In this document: positions 47,679 to 57,239 of the stretch, piece by piece
How positions within the stretch are numbered: position 1 is the stretch's first letter
Layout of the letters: each line of letters opens with the position of its first letter
Source: Hyphomicrobiales bacterium
GTDB lineage: Bacteria; Pseudomonadota; Alphaproteobacteria; Rhizobiales; Rhizobiaceae
Direction of reading: 5' to 3'
Assembly (NCBI GenBank): GCA_900471605.1
Contig: UCEY01000010.1
Location: 127 to 64,126 of the forward strand
DNA length: 64,000 nt
Made by a program: the position numbers and the translations under genes
The notes under the pieces: model-generated
What the model saw: the letters and a program-made list of their open reading frames with translations, nothing else
What the model was told of the DNA's origin: nothing
Database searches by the model: none

Positions 47679-48254
47679 ATGACGACAACTCAGCAGAAAA
47701 AGACTTCTCCCGCACGCCAGGGCTTCAAGACTGGTGAATCGATTGTTTATCCCGCTCATGGTGTAGGCACTATCTCTGCTATCGAAGAGCAGGAAGTCGC
47801 CGGCATGAAGCTCGAGCTTTTCGTAATCGATTTCGAAAAAGACAAGATGCGCCTCAAGGTGCCGGTCGCAAAGGCCGTCAGCATCGGTATGCGCAAGCTT
47901 TCCGAAACGGATTTTGTCGAGCGTGCTCTCAAGGTCGTTCAGGGCAAGGCTCGTGTGAAGCGCACCATGTGGTCGCGCCGCGCGCAGGAATATGATGCCA
48001 AGATCAATTCCGGCGACCTGATTTCGATCGCGGAAGTGGTTCGTGACCTCTATCGCGCCGAAAATCAGCCGGAGCAGTCCTATTCCGAGCGCCAGCTTTA
48101 TGAAGCTGCCCTTGACCGCATGGCTCGTGAAATCGCCGCCGTGAACAAGATGTCCGAAACCGAAGCCGTCCGCCTTGTCGAGGTCAACCTCGCCAAGGGT
48201 CCCAAGCGCGGCAAAAATATCGAGGAAGACGAGGCGCAGGAAGAAGCAGCCTGA
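47679..48254 (+). CDS. carD: CarD-family transcription regulator
   Basis: A 191-residue RNA-polymerase-binding protein. The CarD/TRCF Tudor-like domain (about 18-70) starts FKTGESIVYPAHGVGTI and includes EEQEVAGMKLELFVIDF and MRLKVPVAKA. The all-helical C-terminal domain (about 85-170) includes WSRRAQEYDAKINSGD, with the conserved Trp that wedges into the promoter bubble. In alphaproteobacteria CarD homologues stabilise open promoter complexes and affect growth-related genes. The ATG at 47679 is chosen. A GTG at 47670 in frame is the alternative, but its spacing to AGGGAG is too short. A terminator follows. Confidence 0.92.
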   Translation: MTTTQQKKTSPARQGFKTGESIVYPAHGVGTISAIEEQEVAGMKLELFVIDFEKDKMRLKVPVAKAVSIGMRKLSETDFVERALKVVQGKARVKRTMWSRRAQEYDAKINSGDLISIAEVVRDLYRAENQPEQSYSERQLYEAALDRMAREIAAVNKMSETEAVRLVEVNLAKGPKRGKNIEEDEAQEEAA

Positions 48255-48278
48255 TCCTCCAAAACCACGGTTCTCTCA

Positions 48279-48307
48279 AAAACCCGGCCTTCGAGCCGGG
48301 TTTTTTA
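48279..48307 (+). terminator. Intrinsic terminator of carD
   Basis: AAACCCGGC, TTCGA, GCCGGGTTT plus TTTTTTATT forms a strong hairpin with U-run, 25 bases after the carD stop. The stress promoter of rpoH2 begins directly after it. Confidence 0.88.
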
Positions 48308-48309
48308 TT

Positions 48310-48334
48310 GGAACTTTTTGCCTGCCTCCGCGTT
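48310..48334 (+). promoter_or_regulatory. EcfG/RpoE2-type stress promoter for rpoH2
   Basis: GGAAC, 16 bases, CGTT on the plus strand, exactly the general stress sigma consensus. It lies 227 bases upstream of the rpoH start, giving a long leader. In Sinorhizobium meliloti rpoH2 is a known RpoE2 target, which supports this reading. A second housekeeping promoter may lie closer to the gene. Confidence 0.75.
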
Positions 48335-48560
48335 AACCCGCCGGAACGGCGAACTGATGTGTGATCGGTTTGCGTTCGGGACAGCTTAAGTGCGGGGCGG
48401 AAGATCGGTCTGTCGAACCGATGTGGATCCCCCGCTGAACTCAAGACGAGGGGAGCAAGAGCGGCAGGAAAACAAGCAGTCATCGTTCGGGCTTGTCGCA
48501 CGGTGTTTCTAGTTTGTGACCCGCTGTTTTTGTCGGATCAGACCGTTCACGGAGAACACG

Positions 48561-49427
48561 ATGACAGCCATGTCCGCAGACCGCACCATGATCAAGATTG
48601 CAATGTCGGCTCCCTATCTCGCCCGGGAGGAGGAGCGCGATCTGGCGGTCCGATGGAAGGACGATCAGGACCAGGATGCCCGCAACCAGATTGCCCTTGC
48701 GCATATGCGTCTTGTGATCGCCATGGCATCGAAGTTCCGCGGCTTCGGTCTGCCGATGAGCGACCTGGTACAAGAAGGCTATGTAGGGCTGCTTGAAGCG
48801 GCGGCAAGGTTTGAGCCGGCGCGGGACGTACGTTTTTCCACTTATGCCAGCTGGTGGATCCGCGCTTCGATGCAGGATTATATTCTCCGGAACTGGTCCA
48901 TCGTGCGGGGCGGCACCAGTTCCGCGCAGAAGGCTTTGTTCTTCAACCTTCGCCGGCTGCGCGCCAAGCTCGCGCGCGGCGATTCCAATCTCACCGCCCG
49001 GGCCATTCACGAGGAAATCGCGGTCGCGCTCGGCGTCAGTGTCGCCGACGTCCAGACCATGGATGCCCGCCTCTCCGGCAATGATTCCTCGCTGCAGGCG
49101 CCATCGATCGCCGGCGATGCAGATAGCGGCGAGCGCCTCGACATGCTGGCCAGCGCCGAGCCGCTGCCGGACGAGCAGGTTTCCGGCATGATCGACGGAG
49201 AGCGGCGCCTCAAATGGCTGCAGGGCGCGCTCACCAAGCTCAACGACCGGGAAAAGAAGATCATTCGCGCCCGCCGTCTGACCGACGACGGCGCGACGCT
49301 CGAAGCGCTGGGCGCCGAACTCGGCATTTCCAAGGAACGGGTGCGGCAGATCGAAAGCCGGGCGATCGAAAAGCTCAAGTCGGCGCTGGTCTCCGCCAAT
49401 CCGCAGATGGCAGCGGCCGCCTGCTGA
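48561..49427 (+). CDS. rpoH2: RNA polymerase sigma factor RpoH (RpoH2 type)
   Basis: An alternative sigma factor of the heat-shock family, 288 residues from the ATG at 48561 (GGAGA 5 bases upstream). An earlier ATG at 48516 would add 15 residues. Region 2 carries MSDLVQEGYVGLLEAAARF and FSTYASWWIRASMQDYILRN, then the RpoH-box-like QKALFFNLRRLRAKL. Region 4 has LGAELGISKERVRQIESRA. Rhizobia carry two RpoH proteins. The stress-type promoter and the location after carD point to RpoH2, the one linked to stationary phase and oxidative or salt stress. Confidence 0.92.
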   Translation: MTAMSADRTMIKIAMSAPYLAREEERDLAVRWKDDQDQDARNQIALAHMRLVIAMASKFRGFGLPMSDLVQEGYVGLLEAAARFEPARDVRFSTYASWWIRASMQDYILRNWSIVRGGTSSAQKALFFNLRRLRAKLARGDSNLTARAIHEEIAVALGVSVADVQTMDARLSGNDSSLQAPSIAGDADSGERLDMLASAEPLPDEQVSGMIDGERRLKWLQGALTKLNDREKKIIRARRLTDDGATLEALGAELGISKERVRQIESRAIEKLKSALVSANPQMAAAAC

Positions 49428-49442
49428 GGCGGCTCTGCGACG

Positions 49443-50978
49443 TCATTCAGAGATGATCTTGAACTTCTGGCCCGGCGATATCGTCGCGGCCACCGGCAAT
49501 GCATTGATCAGCTTGAAGAGATCGAGCTTGCGATCGGTACCCATCATGCGCGCCGAGAGCGAGGCGACCGTGTCGTCCTTGGTGGCGGTGACGATGCGGA
49601 CCCTGAGTGGCTTGAGCGACGCTATTTCCTGAGGGGTCATCCGGCGGAAGGTCGTGCGTAATGTATCGGCGGTCGTCTGAAGCGCCGGGCTTCCCTTCGG
49701 CACGGCCGTCAGGAAGCGGAAAATCTGATTGTCGACGCGGATGACGGTGACGTCGAAGTCCCAGCGTTCGGCGGAGGCGCGCGCGGTCGCGGCAGGCATG
49801 CCGTTCACCTGGATCTCCCGCACCGTCTCCGGCTGCAGGCCGGCGACCCAGCCGCTCGTCAGGTAGTTGGACAGGTTGTCGTTGTCGCCCGCGGCGACGC
49901 CGTCGAAACGGATCGCAGTCTCGCCGGGACCGGTCGCCAGGACCGCTTCCACCTTGTTGTCGATGCGGAAATCCGGGGGCACGTCGAAACGGATGCCGAG
50001 GCTGCCGTGCATGAAAGTCTGGCCGCGGACATAGCCTTCCTGCGGGCTGTCGCCGTAAAGCAGGCCGTCGATGCCGGCGATATAATAATCGCGGCCCTTG
50101 TCGCCGACGGTGCCTTCCTGGCCGAAATTGCGGGCGTGGCGGCGGGCGAGATCGACGCGCTGGGCGGAATTCGGGTGGCTCGACAGGAAGTCGAGGCTCT
50201 GGTCATTGTCCGGATCGACCGCGGAATAACGGGCATAGGCCGCCATTGAATCCAGGAACCGTGCCGCGGCATAAGGGTCGTAACCCGCTTCGCCCAGCAT
50301 CCGCACGCCGATCACGTCGGCCTGCAGCTCCTGCTGGCGCGAGAAGGCGGCGAGCCTCAGCTTGCCGCGGGCCAGCGCCTGCTTGCCGGCAAGATCGCTG
50401 GAGAGAACTTCGGCGACAACGCGGCTCGCGATCACTTCCGCCTCTTCGCGGCGCTGGCGTTCGATACCGTGGTTGGCGGTCACATGGCCCATTTCATGCG
50501 AAAGCACGGCCGCGACTTCCGATGCGTCATTGGCGAGCGCCAGAAGCCCGCGCGTCACATAGAGATAACCCCCCGGCAGCGCGAAAGCGTTGATCGCCGG
50601 CGAATTCAGGATGGTGATGCGGAACGACTGGTTGGGATTTTCCGAAACCGCCGTCAGGGCGCCGGCGATGCGGGCGACCAGACGCTCGGTCTTGGCGTCG
50701 CGATATTCCCCGCCGTAGCTTGCGACGATGCGTGGATGCTCGCGTGCGCCCATCTGCGCCCGCGGATCGTTCTTCTGCACCTCGTCGACGATCTGCGGCG
50801 AGTCGGACGGGGAGACATTCGGCGTATAGGCCTGATCGAAGATCGACTGGCAGCCGGAAAGGACCGCGCTGCCCAGCAGCAGGGCGCTCAAAACCCGCCA
50901 GCCGGGCAGGGCGCGGACAATCGTCCCGACAGCCGGGATCGCCTCGCGCCTCATCGTCCTCGTCTTCCGCACCATCAT
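49443..50978 (-). CDS. M48-family metalloprotease lipoprotein with LysM-like end
   Basis: A 511-residue envelope protease (start at 50978, uncertain; 50954 is an alternative). A lipoprotein signal ends LSGC with lipid-bearing Cys43. The M48 domain has the zinc motif HEMGH (161-165) and the downstream Glu in QQELQADVIGVRML. A C-terminal region (about 455-511), TKDDTVASLSARM to ISPGQKFKIIS, is LysM-like and would hold cell-wall glycan. It is close to BepA/YfgC and LoiP-type quality-control proteases of the outer membrane. Convergent with rpoH2 (15 bases apart). Confidence 0.85.
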   Translation of the reverse strand: MMVRKTRTMRREAIPAVGTIVRALPGWRVLSALLLGSAVLSGCQSIFDQAYTPNVSPSDSPQIVDEVQKNDPRAQMGAREHPRIVASYGGEYRDAKTERLVARIAGALTAVSENPNQSFRITILNSPAINAFALPGGYLYVTRGLLALANDASEVAAVLSHEMGHVTANHGIERQRREEAEVIASRVVAEVLSSDLAGKQALARGKLRLAAFSRQQELQADVIGVRMLGEAGYDPYAAARFLDSMAAYARYSAVDPDNDQSLDFLSSHPNSAQRVDLARRHARNFGQEGTVGDKGRDYYIAGIDGLLYGDSPQEGYVRGQTFMHGSLGIRFDVPPDFRIDNKVEAVLATGPGETAIRFDGVAAGDNDNLSNYLTSGWVAGLQPETVREIQVNGMPAATARASAERWDFDVTVIRVDNQIFRFLTAVPKGSPALQTTADTLRTTFRRMTPQEIASLKPLRVRIVTATKDDTVASLSARMMGTDRKLDLFKLINALPVAATISPGQKFKIISE

Positions 50979-51214
50979 TCCCAAGGTCCGCCATCCAGCT
51001 TGGCAGAGGTCTCTCGATCCAAGCCGGCTCCTTACTCTATGTCGCTTAGCGATTTTCGCGTCGCATGCACAGATGCTCTTATTGAAATATGTCTTGCTGG
51101 CGCGTTTGCAATGAAAATCCCCGCTGCCTTTCCGCGATGCCATCGCGGAAAGTCCAAATTGTGGCGAGCTTTCTAACGGTCCGACAGCCTTCGTCGCGAA
51201 ACGTGATCGCGGAA

Positions 51215-51243
51215 ATAGTTACTTGCTAATTGAAAGTAACTAT
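51215..51243. promoter_or_regulatory. Perfect palindrome, candidate operator of the HxlR regulator
   Basis: ATAGTTACTT (51215-51224) and AAGTAACTAT (51234-51243) are perfect 10-bp inverted arms separated by 9 bases, ending 32 bases before the HxlR ATG. The length and position fit binding by a dimeric winged-helix regulator, such as autoregulation by the next gene. Confidence 0.65.
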
Positions 51244-51275
51244 GCCACAAGGCTTGCGATCACCTGGAGCAAGCC

Positions 51276-51788
51276 ATGAAACGAACTGGTCCCACCGATA
51301 GCGGCTGTCCGGTGCTGCGCAGTCTCAGGCATGTCGGCGATGCCTGGAGCTTCCTGATCCTGCGCGATGCGCTGGCGGGGGCGACGCGGTTCGACGAATT
51401 CCAACGCAACCTCGAGATCGCCCCGAACATCCTGACGAACCGGCTGGTCTCTTTGGTTGAATCCGGTCTTCTGGAACGGCGGCGCTACTGCGACCGGCCC
51501 CCGCGCGACGAATACCATCTCACGCAGCGGGGCCGCGATTTCCGGCCCGTATTGCAGGCGTTGCTTGTCTGGGGCAACCAGCATCTGGCGCCGGAAGGCG
51601 AGAGCGTGGTCATCGTCAACCGGGAGACCGGCGAACAGGCCGAACCGGTGATGGTCGACCGGCTCAGCGGCAGGCCGCTCAGCGATCCGGTCTTCACCAA
51701 CGCCTCCGGCCCAGCCGCCGGCGACCGCATCCGCCGCCGCTACCCATCCATGGACCAGTTCCCGCAGCACGAAGAGGCTGGCCGATGA
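51276..51788 (+). CDS. HxlR-family transcription regulator
   Basis: A 170-residue winged-helix DNA-binding protein. The HxlR domain (about 10-100) reads SGCPVLRSLRHVGDAWSF, then LEIAPNILTNRLVSLVESG for the recognition helix, and the wing RRRYCDRPPRDEYHLTQRG. The cysteines near the N-terminus (GCPVLR) occur in the redox- or electrophile-sensing branch (YodB/HypR-type). It overlaps the MATE exporter gene by 4 bases, so it most likely controls that exporter. The upstream palindrome is its probable site. Confidence 0.87.
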   Translation: MKRTGPTDSGCPVLRSLRHVGDAWSFLILRDALAGATRFDEFQRNLEIAPNILTNRLVSLVESGLLERRRYCDRPPRDEYHLTQRGRDFRPVLQALLVWGNQHLAPEGESVVIVNRETGEQAEPVMVDRLSGRPLSDPVFTNASGPAAGDRIRRRYPSMDQFPQHEEAGR

Positions 51789-53200
51789 GCGCCGTTACCA
51801 CCGAAGCCGTCGCAGCGACGCCTGCCTTCGAAGCCGTCGACGCGGCGCCGATCAATCCGCGGACTCGCCAACTGCTGCAGGATCCTATCCTGCCGATGCT
51901 GATCCGGCTCGCATGGCCGAATATCCTGATCATGCTGGCCCAGGCCTCGACCGGGCTGATCGAAACCTGGTGGGTTTCGCACATGGGTACCGCCGCGCTT
52001 GCCGGCATGGCGCTGGTCTTTCCGGCCGTGATGCTGATGCAGATGATGTCCGCCGGTGGGTTCGGCGGAGCGATCTCGTCGGCCATCGCCCGCGCGCTCG
52101 GCAGCGGCCGGCGTGACGATGCCGATCTCCTCGCCTGGCATGCCGTCGTGGTCAATGTCGCGCTCGGGCTATTGTTCTCGGCGATCATGCTCACCTTCGG
52201 TCGGCCGATCTATCAGGCGCTCGGGGGCGAAGGGCAGGAACTCGAGGCCGCGCTTACCTATTCGAACGTCGTCTTCGGCGGCATGATCTTCGTCTGGCTG
52301 ATGAACGGTCTGGCAAGCGTCGTGCGCGGCACCGGCAATATGCTGTTCCCGGCGCTCGTCACCTGCGTGGGGGCGGCACTGCTGGTGCCCGTGTCACCCC
52401 TGCTGATCTTCGGCTTCGGCCCGTTTCAGGGACTTGGCATTGCCGGTGGCGGCCTGGCGCTGGTGCTCTACAGTTTCGGCGGCACCGCGGTTCTTAGCTG
52501 GTACATCCTTTCCGGTCGCAATCTGGTGCGCTTCGGGGCGGGGCCGCTTCGCTGGACGATGTTCCGGGATATTGTCCGCCTGGGGGCGGCGGCTGCGATC
52601 AATTCCGTCCTCACCAACGTGACCATCGGCATTGCCACGGCACTGGTGGCGACCAAGGCGGGGGTCTCGGCAGTCGCCGGCTTCGGCACCGGTGCGCGGC
52701 TCGAATATCTGCTGATCCCGGTGATCTTCGGCATCGGTGCGCCGATGGTGGCAATGGTCGGCACCAATATGGGCGCCGGCCAGAAAGATCGCGCCATCCG
52801 CATCGCCTTCACCGGCGCGGCCATTGCCTTCGCCATCACCGAGGCGATCGGCCTGATCGCGGCGATCTTTCCCGTCGCCTGGATTTCGCTGTTCAGCGAG
52901 GAGCACGGTGCGATCGATGCCGGCGTCGCCTATCTGCAGATCGTCGGACCGGTCTATGGTTTCTTCGGCGGAGGGTTGGCGCTGTATTTTGCCTCGCAGG
53001 GTGCGGGCCAGCTTCTCTGGCCGCTTGCCTGCGGCTTCCTGAGACTGGCGATCGCCGGCCTCGGTGGCTGGCTGGCGCTGGAACTCACCGGGTCGCTGAA
53101 CGGTTTGTTCTTCGCGCTGGCGGCCGGGCTGGTCGCTTACGGCGGGATCCTGTTCCTCGCCATCCGCTCGGGCGCCTGGTTCCGCCGAAAGGCGGCCTGA
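51785..53200 (+). CDS. MATE-family multidrug efflux transporter
   Basis: A 471-residue inner-membrane antiporter with twelve predicted helices. Features include the N-terminal PMLIRLAWPNILIMLAQAS, typical of the first MATE helix, the second-helix region LIETWWVSHMGTAALAG, and the repeat-half sequence TNMGAGQKDRAIR after the seventh helix. It is translationally coupled to HxlR (ATGA overlap), so export of a toxic compound sensed by HxlR is the likely job. It ends with zero spacing against the convergent thiQ. Confidence 0.85.
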   Translation: MSAVTTEAVAATPAFEAVDAAPINPRTRQLLQDPILPMLIRLAWPNILIMLAQASTGLIETWWVSHMGTAALAGMALVFPAVMLMQMMSAGGFGGAISSAIARALGSGRRDDADLLAWHAVVVNVALGLLFSAIMLTFGRPIYQALGGEGQELEAALTYSNVVFGGMIFVWLMNGLASVVRGTGNMLFPALVTCVGAALLVPVSPLLIFGFGPFQGLGIAGGGLALVLYSFGGTAVLSWYILSGRNLVRFGAGPLRWTMFRDIVRLGAAAAINSVLTNVTIGIATALVATKAGVSAVAGFGTGARLEYLLIPVIFGIGAPMVAMVGTNMGAGQKDRAIRIAFTGAAIAFAITEAIGLIAAIFPVAWISLFSEEHGAIDAGVAYLQIVGPVYGFFGGGLALYFASQGAGQLLWPLACGFLRLAIAGLGGWLALELTGSLNGLFFALAAGLVAYGGILFLAIRSGAWFRRKAA

Positions 53201-53908
53201 TCAGCCGGAGAGGAATTCGGCAAGCGGCGGAATATCGCGCCGGGTCAGGAATTCCTCGGTCGGTGCCTGCAGCAGGACGTGGCCGTGGTCGATGAAGACG
53301 GCATGGTCGGCAAGCCGGCCGACTTCGTCCGGATCGTGGGTGACGACCAGCACGGTATTTCCCGTCTCGCGGTGCAGGTCGGCGAGCAGGTTGGCCATCG
53401 AGAGCCGGAGGCCGGGATCGAGCGCCGCAAACGGCTCGTCCATCAGCAGGACCGGTTTCCGGCGCACCAGAGCCCGGGCGAAGGCCGCACGCTGTCTTTC
53501 TCCGCCGGAAAGCGTTCCCGGCATGCGCCTTTCAAAACCACCGAGGCCGACGCGTTCCAGCGCCTGCGAGATTGCCGTGCTGTCCCTGCCGGACAATTTG
53601 AGCGACGGACTGATGCCGAGTCCGATATTGGTGGCGAGGTCCAGATGGGCGAAGAGATTGTTGTCCTGGAAGATCAGGGAGACGGGACGCTCCGAAGGAT
53701 GTTTCTCCGTCACATCCTCGCCGGCGATCAGGATACGGCCTTGATCGGGCGTCTCAAAACCGGCAACGAGGTTGAGGAGGGTCGATTTGCCGGAGCCGGA
53801 TGGGCCGGTGACCGCCGTCACGGCGCCGGCCGGGAGCCGGCAATCGAAGCGGAATTCCTTCGTGCCGAGCTTCAGCTCCACCTTGTCCAGCGCGACCGCA
53901 TCAGCCAC
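53201..53908 (-). CDS. thiQ: Thiamine ABC importer, ATP-binding protein ThiQ
   Basis: This ATPase energises thiamine, TMP and TPP import. It has 235 residues from a GTG start at 53908 (GTG GCT GAT), which overlaps the end of thiP by 8 bases. Walker A is [12 protein letters not shown] (about 35-46), the signature [15 protein letters not shown], Walker [12 protein letters not shown], and the switch His in VTHDPDEV. It is shorter than most ABC ATPases, as ThiQ proteins are. Last gene of the riboswitch-controlled thiBPQ operon. Confidence 0.92.
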   Translation of the reverse strand: MADAVALDKVELKLGTKEFRFDCRLPAGAVTAVTGPSGSGKSTLLNLVAGFETPDQGRILIAGEDVTEKHPSERPVSLIFQDNNLFAHLDLATNIGLGISPSLKLSGRDSTAISQALERVGLGGFERRMPGTLSGGERQRAAFARALVRRKPVLLMDEPFAALDPGLRLSMANLLADLHRETGNTVLVVTHDPDEVGRLADHAVFIDHGHVLLQAPTEEFLTRRDIPPLAEFLSG

Positions 53909-55520
53909 GTTTCGCCTCCCTTTGACCGCTGGTACCGATCATCGTCAGCCCCAGGCAGATGATGCCGAGGATGAGCGCCAGCCCGTCGGCATCATTGGTG
54001 CGATAGCTGGATAGCCGGCTATAGACAAGCCAGGGCAGGGTGATGAGGTCGCTGGAGCCGAACAGCGCCACGGCTCCCAGATCGCCGAGCGACAGTGCCA
54101 TGGCGAAGGAGAGCGCGGTGAACAGCGGTTTTGCGAGAACCGGGAAATCTATCCGCCAAACCCGCGAAAAGCCCGAGACGCCGAGACTGGCCGCCAGCCT
54201 GCCTGTCCGTTTGCGATGTGTCTCGACGGCGGGTGCCAGGACGCGCATCACGAAAGGTAGCGCCATCAGCATATTGATGATTGCGACGAGCGCTGGGGCA
54301 AAACGCGCGACATCGCCGAAAGGCCGCAGCATCAGGAACCAGCCAGTACCGAGCACGACCGGCGGCACGAGCAGGACCAGCGAGGACATGGCCCCGAGGG
54401 AGAGGGAAAATGCCCTGGCAGTTCCGCCGGGCTGCTTCATGTCGGTTACCGCCTCGCGCGCGGCGATGATCGCGAGCGACGTCAGGACTGCCAATAGCCC
54501 GGCGGAAAGGGCGATTGCAAAACTGGTCCAGGCGGCGCGCAGGAAGGCGGCGCTGGTGACGAGGCTCCAGAGATTGGCCCGAGCGCCAGCGGCAACGATC
54601 GATGCCAGCGGCAGGATCAGGAAGGCGGTGGCAAGCAGGATGGCGAACGTGTCCCAGAGCCGAGCCGGCACCGTTCGGCCATCGAAGCGGCGCATGGCCC
54701 GGCCTGCCGTGATGCCGGCGTCGTCAGGTGCCGGAAAAAGGGAGATCGCGATCAGGACCAGCGCCGTGATGCCGATCTGCAGCAGCGACAGCGCGATGGC
54801 GCGGGGTGGGTCGAAATCGAAGCGCAGCGACTGGTAGATCGCCACTTCGAGCGTCGTCGCAGCCGGCCCGCCGCCGAGCACCAGGACGAGCGTGAAACTC
54901 GTGGCGCAGAGCATGAAGATCAGGCCGGTTATGCCGGGGATGACGCGCCGCGCCGCGGGCCATTCGATGAAACGGAAGACGGAAAAGGGTTTCATTCCAA
55001 GGCTGGAGGAGAGCAGCCAATATTCCGCCGGCAGACGCTCCAGTGCCGCGAGCAGCAGCCTTGCCGCGAGCGGCAGGTTGAAGAACACATGCGCGAGCAG
55101 GATGCCGGATAACCCGTAAATGCTGACCGGCTGCTCAAGACCGAGCTTCAACAGCAGGCTGTTCATCACCCCTTGCCGCCCCCATATGCCGATCAGGCCG
55201 AGCGCGCCGATCAACACCGGCAGGCCCATCGGCAGCGCCATCAGCCGGATGATCCAGATGCGGCCTGGAAAGCTTGGGCGGCGTGCGAGCGCCAGGGCGA
55301 CGGGAAGCGCGAAGACGACCGACAGCAATGTCGAGAGAGCCGCCTGGAGCAGCGTGAAACGCAGGATTTGCCAGGTATAGGCGGTAAACAGCCGGCTTTG
55401 GGTGTTGCCCGCATCCCAGGAGAGAAGGGCGGCGACAGCGATGCCGACGAAGAGGGTGACGCCTGCGAGGCTGAGCAGCCCCCAGCCTATCCCGCGTCTC
55501 CGTTCAGTCTGTGTCAGCAT
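53901..55520 (-). CDS. thiP: Thiamine ABC importer, permease ThiP
   Basis: A 539-residue inner-membrane permease made of two fused permease domains, each with an EAA-like loop (first in [20 protein letters not shown], second near [14 protein letters not shown]). About twelve helices are predicted. The duplicated layout is diagnostic of ThiP and iron-type FbpB permeases. The thiB and thiQ partners and the TPP riboswitch settle the choice. It overlaps thiQ by 8 bases and lies 20 bases after thiB. Confidence 0.92.
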   Translation of the reverse strand: MLTQTERRRGIGWGLLSLAGVTLFVGIAVAALLSWDAGNTQSRLFTAYTWQILRFTLLQAALSTLLSVVFALPVALALARRPSFPGRIWIIRLMALPMGLPVLIGALGLIGIWGRQGVMNSLLLKLGLEQPVSIYGLSGILLAHVFFNLPLAARLLLAALERLPAEYWLLSSSLGMKPFSVFRFIEWPAARRVIPGITGLIFMLCATSFTLVLVLGGGPAATTLEVAIYQSLRFDFDPPRAIALSLLQIGITALVLIAISLFPAPDDAGITAGRAMRRFDGRTVPARLWDTFAILLATAFLILPLASIVAAGARANLWSLVTSAAFLRAAWTSFAIALSAGLLAVLTSLAIIAAREAVTDMKQPGGTARAFSLSLGAMSSLVLLVPPVVLGTGWFLMLRPFGDVARFAPALVAIINMLMALPFVMRVLAPAVETHRKRTGRLAASLGVSGFSRVWRIDFPVLAKPLFTALSFAMALSLGDLGAVALFGSSDLITLPWLVYSRLSSYRTNDADGLALILGIICLGLTMIGTSGQREAKRG

Positions 55521-55540
55521 GGGATCAGTTCATGCCCATT

Positions 55541-56551
55541 TTAGTTCATGCTCATGGCAGTCAGCCATTCGTCGATCCAGGCCTGGCGATTCCTGGCGAC
55601 CTCGTCGGACCCCATGAGGAAAGTCTTGCCCGGCTGCACCAGCTTGTTGAAGGCGTCCGGAAGCGGTGCGGAGGTTTTTGCGACCGGCATCATCCAGTTG
55701 GTGGTCGGGATGACATCCTGGAAAGCCGGCGACACCATGAATTTCAGGAACTGTTTCGCCAGATCCTTGTCGCCCGCGCCTTTCAGCAGGCCGGCAACCT
55801 CGATCTGGATGTAGTGACCTTCGGAGAAGGGCGCGGCCTGATAGCGGTCGGTCTTTTCCTCGACCATGTGATAGGCGGGCGAGGTCGTGTAGGAAAACAC
55901 CATCGGCACCTCGCCCTTGGTGAACAGGCCGTAGGCTTCCGACCAGCCGGGCGTGACGGTGAGCACGCGTTTCCTGAGCTTTGCCCAGGCCTCCGGCGCC
56001 TTGTCGCCATAGACCGATTTCACCCAGAGCAGCAGGCCGAGGCCCGGTGTCGAGGTGCGCGGGTCCTCGATGGCGATCTTCTGGGCAGGATCGCCCTCGA
56101 CCAGTTCCTTCAGGCTTTTCGGCGGGTTCTTCATCGCCTGGGTATCGTAGACGACGGCGAAATGGCCGTAGTCGTAGGGAATGAATGTATCGTCGCTGTA
56201 ATTGCCCGGCACCTTGGCGGCGGAGGCATCGAGCCCGTGCGGCTCGAAAAGGCCGGTCGCCTTGGCCTCGGAGATCAGGTTGGTATCGAGGCCGAGCGCG
56301 ATATCGGCATCGGTGCCCTGGCCTTCAAGCTTCAGGCGGGTGAGAAGCGCCACGCCGTCAGCGACGCCGACGAAATTCAGCTTGCAGGCGCAGGTCTTCT
56401 CGAACGCCTCCTTCACCTTGGGGCCCGGACCCCAGTCGGAGATAAAGCTTTCATAGGTGTAGACGGTCAGCGTCTTTTCCTGCGCCTTGGCCGGGGCGGA
56501 AAGGGAAAGGGCGGCTGCAGCCGCCAATATCGAAAGAATGGTTCTGCGCAT
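55541..56551 (-). CDS. thiB: Periplasmic thiamine-binding protein ThiB
   Basis: A 336-residue binding protein with a Sec signal peptide ([19 protein letters not shown], cleavage near KAQ). The mature part contains [17 protein letters not shown], the ThiB signature region, and GYTQ-like loops ending in a C-terminal lobe with [14 protein letters not shown]. It binds thiamine or its phosphates for ThiPQ. It is the first gene of the operon and has a good ribosome-binding site (GAGGAGG). The aptamer ends 54 bases upstream, so TPP would lower its expression. Confidence 0.93.
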   Translation of the reverse strand: MRRTILSILAAAAALSLSAPAKAQEKTLTVYTYESFISDWGPGPKVKEAFEKTCACKLNFVGVADGVALLTRLKLEGQGTDADIALGLDTNLISEAKATGLFEPHGLDASAAKVPGNYSDDTFIPYDYGHFAVVYDTQAMKNPPKSLKELVEGDPAQKIAIEDPRTSTPGLGLLLWVKSVYGDKAPEAWAKLRKRVLTVTPGWSEAYGLFTKGEVPMVFSYTTSPAYHMVEEKTDRYQAAPFSEGHYIQIEVAGLLKGAGDKDLAKQFLKFMVSPAFQDVIPTTNWMMPVAKTSAPLPDAFNKLVQPGKTFLMGSDEVARNRQAWIDEWLTAMSMN

Positions 56552-56604
56552 CAGCGCCTCCTCTGCTTGCGTTACAAGGGGAATAGGCGCTGATGAAGAG
56601 CCGT

Positions 56605-56690
56605 CTAATCCCTCCGCCGGTGTTAACCGGATCAGGTTCCGCGGGTTGGCCGAAGCCTCTCAGCCGCGCGAAAACGCGCGGCACCCCGTT
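56605..56690 (-). ncRNA. TPP riboswitch (THI element)
   Basis: On the minus strand the aptamer has the classical pieces in order: GGGGTGC, GCTGAGA, ACCCGCGGAACCTGATCC, GGTTAACACCGGCGGAGGG. Its hairpin arm GCGCG, TTTTC, CGCGC is well formed. It sits directly before thiBPQ, so thiamine pyrophosphate is expected to switch the operon off. The likely mode is control at the ribosome-binding site, as no clear terminator follows. Confidence 0.95.
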
Positions 56691-56703
56691 AGAGCGCGAT
56701 CAG

Positions 56704-56732
56704 GTTTAGCGGCGCCGGGAATGGCTGGCAAG
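56704..56732 (-). promoter_or_regulatory. Candidate promoter of the thiBPQ transcript
   Basis: On the minus strand CTTGCC, 17 bases, CTAAAC, close to the rhizobial housekeeping form, ending about 14 bases before the aptamer. Found by eye. Confidence 0.4.
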
Positions 56733-56745
56733 GGGCCGGGCAGGA

Positions 56746-57144
56746 TCAGGCGGCGGCGCCCATATCCATGTACATGATTTCCCAGACATGGCCGTCCGGA
56801 TCCTGGAAGCTGCAGCCGTACATCGGACCCATTTCGAGGTTCGGCTTCCATTCGCCGCCACCGGCGCCGAGTGCCCTGGCCTTGAAGTCGTCGACCTCGG
56901 CGCGGCTGCCGGCGGAGAGGCAGTTCAGCACTTCCTTGGACGTCCGGGCGTTGGAAATGTCGCCGTTGATGAAGCCCTTGAATTTTTCGTGGGTGAGCAG
57001 CATCACGTAGATATGCTCGCTGACGACCATGCAGCTTGCCGTTTCATCCGAGAAATTGGGGTTCCTGGTAAAGCCGAGCGCGGTGTAAAAGTCCGTCGCA
57101 ACCGTGATGTCGGCGACCGGCAGGTTCACAAAAATCATTCTCAT
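56746..57144 (-). CDS. VOC-family (glyoxalase/dioxygenase fold) protein
   Basis: A 132-residue protein from the ATG at 57144 (GAGAGGA upstream). It has two beta-alpha-beta-beta-beta modules: MRMIFVNLPVADITVATDFY to the loop, and a C-terminal FQDPDGHVWEIMYMD with metal-site Glu. The N-terminal module lacks the usual first metal-site His (VNLPVADI). It is of the lactoylglutathione-lyase-like PhnB-related type. No known reaction can be assigned. It is upstream of, and in the same direction as, the thi operon, but the thi promoter and aptamer separate them. Confidence 0.75.
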   Translation of the reverse strand: MRMIFVNLPVADITVATDFYTALGFTRNPNFSDETASCMVVSEHIYVMLLTHEKFKGFINGDISNARTSKEVLNCLSAGSRAEVDDFKARALGAGGGEWKPNLEMGPMYGCSFQDPDGHVWEIMYMDMGAAA

Positions 57145-57239
57145 CGGGTAATATCCTCTCCGTTTTTCCCGGCACATCCGCGTGCCTCACCCAAGGACGG
57201 AGAATAGGGTACGATCCCGACATCGATGTTGAATTTTTC

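Noticed and set aside
56690..56720. TTAGAGCGCGATCAGGTTTA beside the TPP riboswitch as another copy of the element at 37627
   Set aside because: Only the TTAGAGCG beginning is shared. The rest differs and no matching inverted arm is seen.
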